A stretch of DNA of 64,000 bases from Sipunculus nudus (lineage: Eukaryota > Annelida > Sipuncula > Golfingiida > Sipunculidae). Below the pieces are notes generated by a model. It searched no databases. It worked only from the letters and a program-made list of their open reading frames with translations, and was not told the DNA's origin. The stretch is from the NCBI GenBank assembly GCA_026874595.1, contig CM049310.1:22914058-22978057 (forward strand), given 5' to 3'. Positions 11,901 to 23,900 of this stretch are shown here, piece after piece; the first letter of the stretch is position 1, and each line of letters opens with the position of its first letter. The position numbers were made by a program, and so were the translations under genes.

Positions 11901-14900
11901 CTTTTTTTGCCTTAAAGTGTTTTTTCTGTGACTTGAACAAAACTTTAAATTTTAAAACAGCACAAATCCAGAATTACAACCGCACATGTTCATTAAAAAT
12001 ATATCAATTTTTAGTCAACTGCACGTTAAACTATACTACCCTGATATGTGTCGTATTATATATATGATATATGAAATAAAACTGCATAACTTTTCTTCAT
12101 AATTCTGAAATTTTGAAAATCATCGATAGCTTCATGGGCTTATCGAAAAAATCGCGACTTGTCTTGTTTTATTAAGTATATATTATACTGAACAGGTCAA
12201 GAAAAACATTTGAAATACATGTAATTATATTTTGGCCTAATTACGGTGAATTTCAGGTTTAAAGTCATTGAAATTTAGGTTTTCTTATATAATTAATTGT
12301 TGACGGAAACGGGTTTCCACAAAACGTGCTTTCATAATCGTTCGATCGATAGAAAATATTATGGTAAATACATCACAATGAAATTTCATTCCACAATCGG
12401 CACATCGATTCAAAATCGTAACATGACTGCTACTGTGCATTAAGATTACGATGAAGCTAGTGTAAGGAAATATAACTTTATATACTCCACTTACCAGACC
12501 AGGTACTGTATCAAAGTTCTTCTCCTCAGCTTTGGTGATTTAAACAAATAAAAAAATGTTTCATCAGTATCGGGTTTCTGTCAATGAAGACAAATTTCAT
12601 CTTTAGCCATAAAAGCTTAAATAATAGTTTTTTTTAAATCAGTTTAGACTCAACATTTTTTTTATGTTTAAGTTTTTCTTTGTGGATTTTGTTTGAACAC
12701 AGATCAGGTGTGAAAAATATGTTGGTTGGCCCGCTGGTAGCCTTGGACAATTCAAGCTAATTAACATAAAATAAAATAGCAGTCAAAATCATTTAAAAAA
12801 CGTTCGTTTAATTCAACCCCTATAAAAAATTGAAGTAAAAAAATTTGGACTCATCGTGACGTAAATTTGAACATCATGTCATTCAAAGTGATGGCTAACT
12901 GTTCAGAATTTCGGCCGTCTAAATCTACACTCAAGTACTTAATTCTCAATTTAAATAACAAATTAGGAAAAATAAAATAGACATGCAGAATACTTTGGAA
13001 TCCAAGTGTTACCCGATTCCCAATGGTCAAACATGGCAAAGATTTGTGATTTTATCTAATTGTAGAAAAGCTTTTTTAAAAAGGGGGTCATTATGTATAT
13101 GAAAATACCATGCAGCAATGGGTTTTCTGGGGCATAATACACCAGAATAACGCACTGGTTGAATCTAACTGTCAGTTTTTTAAGGTAATTATGTTATATT
13201 TTGTTAGTTAATATAATTTTTGTCTCAATTTTATTGTATGCTGATAAACTGGAACAGCAAAGGCTGATAGATTATCAAAATGATTGTCACACCTTATATA
13301 TGGGCAAACAAAATCGACCTGGCCATGAATCCAGGTTAACAGAAAAGTTGCCTATTAGCTGCCGGACTGTAAGTGTTCAGTTGTGGTAATTAATTTCAAC
13401 ATTCGATTATATATCACTATTTTTTAAAATCAGTTCTTATTTCACCTACTCTTTCCGTTTCAAAGACAATTTGCTCTGGCAGTTGTTTTCTGTTCATGGT
13501 AGCAGTTTTTTTTCAGGATGTCCATTGCCTCTTTTTGCTGGCCTTTAATAACCAACCAACGAGGAGACCCCGGTAAAAACTGTAATTTAAAAAGACCGTG
13601 TTACACTACAGTACGAGCCAACAGATCCTTGTCACACTGCAGAGTACAATACTAATTTGATATATTTACAATCTTAAATGTGTTCGAGTTCACTAAGCAA
13701 TTAACTATTGATTAAATTTTATTTGTTTGATCTTCAAGCTACTCTTCTAATTTGGTTATTATAGATTCTTCAATAAATAGTGTCTGTATCATGTTGGATA
13801 TAAGATAAGTATCCCGAAATTTCTATAAATGATGAACATGGCACAGAAAAAAATGAAAGATATGTACACACTTAACTGTTTAATTTACATGTACAAGTAA
13901 TTTTGTTTTAGATTGTAACTACTTTAGATCCCAGAGTACACTATATGTTAACAACATTAAAATAATATTTTTATAAACAAAACTCATATGTTTTCTGCTT
14001 AATGTAGTCCTTTTAATGTAGATGTGATCATATTTCTTTGAAATTTTGGTTATATTTATATGTATGAAAATGGAATATAATTTCAAAGTTTTAATATTTT
14101 TTAACATGTGGCAACATTTCTATCCACCATTTTTTAAATCTCTCTCTTTCTGTCTTTCTCTCTCTCTCTCTCTGTTTTCAACCAAAATCGATCGCAAAAA
14201 AAAAATATATATAATAAAGTATAAGATATTCTGTCATACCATAAAATAAGGAAAGTCACAATTGGCGGTATCCCAATGACAACCTGGAGCAGATGGAAAT
14301 CCCTGATTCCGAAGGCTACACCGGACATCAGCATTAACCCCATGGAAATAAGACTGTTGTACATCACCCCGGCCTCCACCCGCCAGCGGGGACCCGTTAC
14401 TTCCATCACTGAAAATATTAACTAAACAAATGGCAAACGTATAAAATCAGTAATCCCTGTTATCAGTGTAGTCAGCAGTGATGTAGTCGAGCCCACACCA
14501 TCCGAGTCCTATGGTACAAGTCCGAATCCAGACCACTCGTGTCCGAGTCCTTGATAAAAGAATGATATATACAGTGTTTTTTTTCTATTAATCTGTTTGT
14601 TGTTCGAAAAATGTACGCAAGTCTGTATTATATGTGACATTTTCTTTTTCCAACAGGACTCGAGACGGACTCGGCCTGATTTTTCGAGTCCTTACCTCCG
14701 CGTCAGAGTACAAGTCCGATTCCAAGACCCTCGAGTCCAAGTCCGAGTCCCCTAAAAGTTGGACTCGAGTCGTATATCACTGGAAATCGGAGCACCCAAA
14801 ATACTTTTTTTCTTGTATCACTGAAAAATATCTGTCACGCAGAAAGATGTCATTTTTTGTCGTAAATGTCAAGATACAATTTCGTAAGTAAACTTGCCGT

Positions 14901-17900
14901 AAATACGTGTTGTATTGTTACATCTGGGTGGTGTACATGGGAAAATAACATGACAGTATAGATTACTTGCATGTGTGGTCGTAACAAAAGCGGGCAAGGG
15001 CAAAGTTACACAATATTGTTACGGAACCTAATATTAACAGATCACGTAGTCGTGACGAGCATAAATATTGTTATGGAGATTTAAAAAAATCAGATTCTTT
15101 AACACTAGGCAGCGTGAAATGTCTAGGGGACTTAATAAAGAAGTCAGTGTTTTTTGGTAACAAATAATTATAATTTACTCTTAAAACAACTCTAACATTA
15201 CAATTCACTAAATCAATATAATTACACAATATTACAAATAAAGTATACATTACCTGGATACCACCACTGTCACAGCTAAATAAGTCCTTTAAAGCATATA
15301 ATCCAGATGAACAGTTCACATAAATCTTCTCAGAGAATAATAGTCCAATTCAATCACAAAATCAATTTGTTGTAATCCAAAAGTGAAGTTCTGGTAGTGA
15401 TATCATAAAGGCAAACTGGAGACAAGCCGCCCTAAATCTGCATAGAGTTCGTAGAATCACTGAAACTACTGCAATTATCGAATAGGTCCAAAACTGACTC
15501 AAATTCTTCCGTGTCCGCTGGAATATTTCTTTCCCCTCTAAAACACAGCCCCCTATTTATAACTTTACATCCGAAAATTCTAGAAACTTCTATTTCACGA
15601 TCAATTGAAAGAACCCAACAATACATAATACACAACACGCGCTCAAAGAGCGCGAACAGCCCAGAATATTCCACAAGCGCTGTGTCTTGGGCCGGGCCAA
15701 CTTGGCCATGCAATGCTGTCATAGCAACGAGCTATGCTCGCCACACGAACCAAATTTCAACAACACATCGAACACCCCTGCGCACAATAAAACAGACATC
15801 TGTAACACTGCCCCTCCTGTAAGAAAAAAGAAAGTTTTCTTGATAAACTTTCTTTTTGCGATCACAATCACTAAATCTTTACAATATTTCAAAAACATCT
15901 TATTTTCAACATTACATAATCATCTCGTTTACAACATTTCATAAACATCCCGATAAGCAATCAGCAAGTACATTGTCTTTCCTTTTTCCCTTTAAACAAA
16001 CTCTATCTCAACAATCTTAGACTTGTTCATGAACGTGAGGGGATTGTGATCACTGAAGACAATGATAGGTTTGACTGATGAAGTAACATAAACTTTAAAA
16101 ATGTTGCAATGCCAAAATCAAAGCCAAACCTTCTTTTTCAATAGTGAAGTAGTTTTTCTGGTTTACATTAAACTTTCTTAAAAAATAACAAATTGGATGA
16201 TCTATGCCATCACTGCCTTCTTGTAACAACACAGCACCAGCAGCAGTACCACCAGCATCTACAGCTAACTTAAAAGGTACAGAAAAGTCTGGAGCTACTA
16301 AAACTGGTGAACTTTGCAGAATTGCTTTTAAATTCTGGAATGCATTTTCACACTGAACATTTCATACAAACTTTTGCTTCTTCTTTAACAAATTAGTCAA
16401 AGGTTCAGCAACAGCTGAAAAATTTGGACAAAACTTCCTGTAGTATCCAACCATACCAAGAAAACGCATTATTTTTTTGTTTGTTTTTGTTTTCTGGTCT
16501 AGGAAATGCAGACTAGCACTTATTTTAGCATCGACAGGTTTTACTTGACCCTGCCCTACATTATGATCCGAATATGTTACTTGTGCATGACAAAACTCAG
16601 ATTTTACTAAGTTGATGACCAGACGTGCTTCGCTGATTCTTTCTATGAGGTCGCGAAAGATTTGCAGATGTTTCTCCCAGATATCGCTGTACACGACGAG
16701 GTCATCAATATATGCGTCGCATCCCTGAATGTCCTTGACAACCATCTGGATGAGCCGCTGGAACGTGGCTGGAGAGTTCTTCATGCCAAATGGCATAACT
16801 TTATACTGGTACAGTCCTTGCGGCGTCACAAATGCGGACACTTCTTTCGCTCGTTCTGTCAGCGGAACTTGCCAGAATCCTTTTAACAAGTCAAACTTGG
16901 AGACGTATCTTGAGCTACCGACTCTATCAATACAGTCATCGATACTCGGAATCGGGAACGTGTGAGTCTTGGTGACAGAGTTCAGTTTTCGATTATCTGT
17001 GCACATACGATAAATTCCATCAGGTTTTGACACCAGAATACACAGTGAACTCCAGTTACGGTTACTAGGTTCGATAAAATCATTGTCCAGCAAATATTTC
17101 ACCTCATCTTGTAGATAATTTTGCTTCTCTGGATTCAGTTTATAAGGATACTGCTTGACTGCGCTTGCCTCGCCAACATCGACGTCATGACACAGTATGT
17201 TAGTTCGCGTTGGAATGTCACTAAACAAATTTTCATAATTCCGCAGCAGGTTCTTGAGGTCTTGTTGTTGTTGGGCGGTAAGTTGTGACAGTTTGGCATC
17301 CAGGTTGTTAAGCACGTCTGAGTTTTTTAGTGGTACTGTTCCACACTGAATGTCTACATTACACTTACAATCAGTATCTACTTTAACTGGGTCAGGGTCA
17401 GTTTTTACACAATTAACAGCAGTAAAATTATGTACAATTATGTGCTATTTCTGTCATAATATGGTTTCAACATGTTAACATGGCGCAGTTGTTTTTTCTT
17501 ACGCCTATCTGGTGTTAACAGTATGTAATTAAAATCACTGACATTCTTGTCTACAATGTAAGGACCAAAATACCTAGCTTGCAGAGGTCTGCTAGGGATA
17601 GGTATTAAGGCAAGGACCTTTTCACCAGGCTGAAACGTCCAACTTACACTGTGCTTGTCATACTTTGTTTTCATTTTACTATGAGCAGATTTTAGATTTG
17701 AATTTGCAATCTCCAAGCATTGTGTAGTTTAGTTCGAAAGCCTGAGACATACTGCAATAAACTAAGAGAATCAGGATTTTCACACAAGTTTTTTTAAGCA
17801 GTTTCAATGGACCGCGAACTGAATGTCCAAAACTAGTTCAAATGGACTGAAACCCAAGGACTCTTGAAATGATTCTCTGACAGCAAACAGCAATAGGTGG

Positions 17901-20900
17901 ACTCCTTAATCCCAGTCTTTCTGTGTGTCATAACAATAAGTCCTAATCATGTTTGTTAATGTCTGGTGAAAACGCTCTGGGCGCCCTGACTCTCAGGACA
18001 GTATGGCGAAGAGCTGTACTGTTTTATACCTAGCTAAAGCATAACTTGCTGGAATAAGCCAGACATAAAGTTAGACCCTTGGTCAGACTGGACGGATTTC
18101 GGTAATCCAAAAGTTGTAAAAAAAAACTTAGTCAGAGCCTTGAAAATACTTTTGGCATAAATTTTGCGCAATGGTATTGCCTCAGGAAACCTGGTAGATG
18201 CGCACATAATTGTCAGTAAGTATTCATGTCCAGATTTTGTTTTGGGCAGTGGTCCGACACAGTCAACCATAATCCTACTGAATGGTTCCTCGAAAGCAGG
18301 AAAAGGCCTAAGTGGGGCTTTAGGAGGATTCTGATTGGGCTTGCCTAACATCTGGCATCTATGGCATGATTTACAATATTGTACAACATCAGTCCTGAGG
18401 TTAGGCAAATAGAAGTGTGTACTAACTTTCTGGTAAGTTTTATTTATTCCTAAAAGGCCAGACAAAGGAGCCTCATATGCCATGCTTAGAATTTCATTGC
18501 GACAGCTTTTGGGCATTACTATCTAATCTTTGATGGCCCACTCATCATCAGCGAATACATCAGGTGTTCGCCATTTACGCATAAGCACTCAATTTTTAAC
18601 ATAGAAACAAAATGGGTTCTGTGACAGTTAAATTTTAGAAACTGCACGGGGAAACAAACATTAAATATCAGGGTGCTTACGCTGTTCCGCGATAAGTTCT
18701 GACTTTGAAAACGCTGCATCCTGTACGGGCGAGTCGTTAGACGAGTCACTTGTGACTCCCAGAGAGTGTTATTATCTGGACCATTGTCCTCATGTGTGTT
18801 TTTTCTTGGCCATAGATCTAGTTACAGCACATGAAGGATACAAACCAGGAATTCCCTGACTTTCAGGATCAGTGTCCTGATCAAGTGAAGACTTTTCTGT
18901 CACTATTGGTACAGGCTGTACTTTTTCACCTGCAACATCATTGCCTAGCAGCAACTGAATTCCCTTAAAGGATAAAGTAGTTCTTATGCTCACAGTAATA
19001 TTCCCAGAAATTAAATCTGACTTTAAATATATAGTGTGAAGCGGAACTGAAGTGTGCTTGTCTGAAAACACACCATTAACAGGTGCATGTGCACCAGTAA
19101 AGGACCTATTAGAAAATGGCAAAGTGTTTGCTAACATGAGAGTCTGGCCTGAACCAGTGTCCCTCAAAATTCTAATAGGGGTAGAATATGAAAAACACTT
19201 GAAAGTGATACAAAACCATCATGTATGAATGGATCAAATAACTCCATTTCAGAGTAAGGAATCTACTACCTCAGTTTCATCAAACAAAGAACTGACACTG
19301 ACAGTGTCAGTCATAAACTCTCTCAGAGTCATTAAAGGAATCTACATTCTTATTACAATCAAACTCCTCATGGGAGTCAACAGAGGAATTTTCCTCAGCA
19401 GAAACAAAACTTCTGTTTGTCATAATAGGAGCTGGCCTCATTTGAAATACTCTTGCAATAGTCATAAAGGACTTAGGCTTATTTAGTGGATACTCCTCGC
19501 AGGAGTCTTGAAAGGACCTTGCCTTATTAAATTCCTCGTAGGAATCAAATGAGGTTTTTATCCCGCAAGCTACGGATTTTTCTTTGTAGTCAGACGGCAC
19601 GTTGGCCTCCGCAGCATCATACTCTTTTTTAGAGTCAATAAAGGAATTGTACCCCCTATTTACTTTAAAAGAGCCTGGCTCTTGAACTATGCTATGCATA
19701 GATTTTGAAACAAAACCCGAAGGTTTATCCTTTGGTTTATTTGCGAGTTTCCAGCAGTCAGATATTAGAAGTCCTTCCTTTTTGCAGTAATTACAGATTT
19801 TTTTTAAAATGATTGGCCTTGGTTGGATTTAGACACAGTGGACGTGGACTGAGGTGTAGCAATGGACTTTGCTGAACTATCAGGACTACTGGTGCTGGGT
19901 GACTGCGCATTGAACTTCTTTTGACCATACTGATTTACATTCTTGTTTGTGAATGACTGGTTTGATATGCTAGTAAAGGACATTTTGTGTTTTAATGAAT
20001 AATCATCAGCTAATTGAGCAGTAATGTCAAGTGATTCAGGACTTTTCTCATCAAGAAAAGTTTTAACATCTGCGTTAATGCAGCGCTTAAATTCTTCAAC
20101 CAAAATCAACTGGCGCAAATTGTCATAATCTTTCATTGCATTTTAGAACTACACCAGCGATCAAACAACTGCTCTTTTGTCCTAGCAAATTCTACGTAGG
20201 TCTGAATTTTGCGCTTTTCCCAATTTCTAAATTTCTGGCGGTAAGCCAGCGGAACTAACTCATAACCTTTAAGGATTAACCGTTTAACCTAGTCATAGTC
20301 AGCAGCGGCTTCTACTGAAAGCTCTGTATAAATTTCCCTGGCCTTGCCAGTCAATACACTTTGTAATAGCATAGTCCAATTTTCCTCAGGCCATTTTAAA
20401 TTTTCAGCTACCTTTTCAAAGTGTACGAAATATTTATCAACCTCTCTTTCTTGAAAAGGTGGGACAAGTCTAATGTGTTTAGTAACATCAAAACTGTCAG
20501 TTGGGGCAGCACTTAGACTATGTTCTAGTTTAAGTCTTTCTAACTCCAGTCGTTTTAACTCAATTTCTCTTTCTTTTTCTGGTCTTTCTCTTTCTATTTC
20601 TTTGTTTTTCTAATTCCCTCTCTTCTCTTTGTTTTCTTTTTCTAATTCTAACTATTAATGCTAGCTCATGTTGCATGTCTCACTTTTTTTTAATTCCAAT
20701 TGCATAGCAAGGCTGTCATTTTTTTATGTTTCCAATTCACTCTCTTCAATTAAACCTTTGCTATCTAGATCTTGCATGATTTTAGCAATGATATCAGGCT
20801 TTCTCAAGGCTTTTTCACACGTAACCCTAAATGTTGTCCCAAACGCAACAACTGATCTTTTGTCAACTGTTCAAGTTGATCAGGGTCGGGATCTTCAACA

Positions 20901-23900
20901 AATGTCTTAGGTTAAAAGATGCCATCTTAAGATGTTAAAACAATGACAAAAAAAAAAACACTGAGATAATTCCGGTAAACAATGTATTGTAAACAATATG
21001 ATATCTTGTAAACAATGTATGATAAAACAATGTGTCTAGGTCAAGGCCTAATAAATTTCAAACTATGAAACATCCCGGACGAGCCCCCAGTTTTATGTTA
21101 CGGAACCTAATATCAACAGATTACGTAGTCGTGACGAGCATAAATTTTGTTATGGAGATAAAAAAAATTATATTCTGTAACACTAGGCAGCGTGAATTGT
21201 CTAGGGGAATGAATACTGAAATCAGTGGTTTTTTGTTAACAAATAATTATAATTTATTCTTAAAACAACCCTAACATTACAATACACTAAATCAATACAA
21301 TTACACAGTATAACAAATAAAATGTACAATATCTGAATACCACCACTGTCATAGCTAAATAACTCATTTAAAGCATATAATCCAGATGAACAGTTCACAT
21401 AAATCTTCTCAGAGAATAATAGTCCAATTCAATCACAAAACATATTTGTTGTAATCCAAAAGTGAAGTTCTGGTAGTGATCCCAAAGGAAAACTGGAGAC
21501 AGGCCGCACTAAATCTGCATAGAGTTCGTAGAATCACTGAAACTACTGCAATTATTGGATAGGTCCAAAACTGACTCACACTCTTCCGTGTGCGCTGGAA
21601 TATTTCTCTCCCCTCTAAATCACAGCCCCCTATTTATAACTTTTCATCAGAAAATTCTAGAAACTTCTATTTCACGAACAATCGAAAGAACTCAACAATA
21701 CATAATACACAACACGCGCTCATAGAGAATATTTCACGAGCGCTGTGCCTTTACACGTCAGACCCCACACGTGGGCCGGGCCAACTCGGCCAGGCGATGC
21801 TGCCATTGCAATGAGCTATGCGCGTCACACGAACCAAATGTCAACAACACATGGAACACATTTGCGCACAATAAAATAGACATCTGTAACAATATAACAT
21901 AGCCACAAGAGGAATACTGGAAAATGAAAACAAAACCTCGTGCACCGCATACCCGTTTTGTGGGGATTAATCTTTAATGTTTTCCTTCATTTACTTAATT
22001 CCAGATTGAGGTTACAATGTCTCTCATTCTCTTTCTTCCTTTCTTTCAGCAGGATATGACGTCAGGATTATCCCTGAACTTCCTATATAAGATATCTTTG
22101 TCTCATCGTGTCATTGTCTTTATTCAGGAAGTCTGTCCTTGAACTGTTGCTGTGCCGTGAAATTCTGCTCCAGGTATAATAATTTATCTTATTTACAATT
22201 AGTCCATCTTATTCATGTTCAAGGACAAGAGAAAAAGCTTTGCGTGTTTAACATATTCTAAGGTAGATGCACATGGTTCCTGTGCATATATTAAATTTCA
22301 TTGGAAATGCTAAAGTGTTCATTAGTGTAACTCACCCAAGACGAATCCCGTCAGATTAGCGCTATACATACACACTGCAGTGAGAAATCTGAAAATCAAG
22401 AAACCCGTGAAGCTGTTTACGAAGGCGCCCGATAAAGTGAATACCCCGATACAAAGAGTGGCCCCGAACACGGTCTTCCGGCGTCTATGTAAAGAGTCGA
22501 ATTAATTACGGTGAATTAACCGGTCAAAACATTCGTTGATTATCTTTGTGCATGCATCTTATAATATAATATTCCATTACTCTTTTTTATGTGTGTACGA
22601 AACTAGAAAATTATAATGATTTTAAATAAACGGTATTAGAAAAATAAATGCGTTCAATGACACATACATTTTTATAAAAGCTGATGTATGTGACATAATT
22701 CACAATATTATTGACTGGAAAATAGCCTGAGACGACAGTTCGCCAAGATCCTAATAGAAAGTATAGCTGTGTGCTAGGCAGAACAGTATGTGTCACGGTT
22801 CGTCGATTTTATGGTTGAATCACAAGTAAGCATGAGAACAAAGGCGACACTAACACTAGCAAATTGCCTTAACCCTCAGCCGGATTAAATCAAGTGCCAT
22901 GTCTCACAATGCTGCTATATAGAAGACTATATATAAAAATTATCAGATTATCTCCAAGTGTACAAGTAAGGAATTTAACCTAAGCTGCCACCCTCATCCC
23001 TCAAACAAATTTCATCACAATTCGTACACAACGTTTGAGTCAAAGTTGCTAACATACCAAATAACCATTCAAGATATGAAACAAGAGCTGCACGGTTGTT
23101 GTCTGTATAACTGCGCTGCAAGGAAGATCTAATGCTCATGGTATACGTGTATACATGTGTGCTACAGTAGATGCCATTGGATGGCATTTATAACAGGGTT
23201 CATGGATGATGACAATATATAGTAATAGGATATGATTCTTGCATTGTGCTAATATTCATAAAAACGAAAAATTCTTTTTATAATTGGAAACTGTTTGGAA
23301 GCTATTTAAAGGGTAAGATGTTAATTAAAGTTGAAGTGAATCAACTGGACAGTAGCTCATCCATGCTTAGCCCCCACCCCTTTCGGATGCCGCAAACTTT
23401 TTAAAGGTTTTATTCTAGGCCTCCCTTTGTAGGTCCCGCATGATGTCCTTTTACTCCGGTTATCTGAACTTATCTTATTACTTCCTGGACTGGACCCCCC
23501 CTCCGTTCTATTAAATCCTTGATCCAGCCCTATTGAACACCTTACTATTTTACAGATTGCACTAACTTACCTGTCGGAGACAAAGCCAGATAAAACGCCT
23601 GCCGTAAACAATCCTGCCACGTAAACTGTCGATATCAACTTAACTAGATGACGCTTAGAACAGACCAGCTCAAACTGAAAGAAATCAAATTTATCTTCAG
23701 ACTTTGGTAACACGTCCCTTTAAATCATGTCACCTTCTTCTGGGGCATATGTTGATGTTTACAAATCTTGACTGTATATAGCTACACACATGCAAACCGT
23801 ATGTAACTGCGAAATGTATCAGTTATATTGCTGTCATGTTGTTTGGTAGCAGTAAAGTTCATTTTCATTATGATAAGGCCAAGATCACCAGTTATTGAAT

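Larger units (their letters stand above)
15017..21891 (-). mobile_element. Gmr1-like Ty3/gypsy LTR retrotransposon
   Basis: A structurally complete element in intron 3 of the SLC22 gene, in the same orientation. It has two LTRs of about 790 bp with TGTTAC...GTAACA ends, flanked by ATAT (AATAT at one side) as the likely target duplication. An 18-base primer site complementary to tRNA-Pro and a purine tract before the 3' LTR are present. Domain order on the minus strand is gag, zinc knuckle, protease, integrase, reverse transcriptase, RNase H. Integrase before RT is the copia-like order, yet the RT is Ty3/gypsy-like; that combination is the hallmark of the Gmr1 group. Stops and frame breaks lie in gag, after the integrase core and between RT and RNase H, and key zinc-finger residues are replaced, so it is not autonomous. 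Confidence 0.88.

Noticed and set aside
15017-21891. Ty1/copia element
   Set aside because: Domain order is copia-like, but the RT ([22 protein letters not shown]) and the GPY/F integrase end are gypsy-type, so Gmr1-like fits better.
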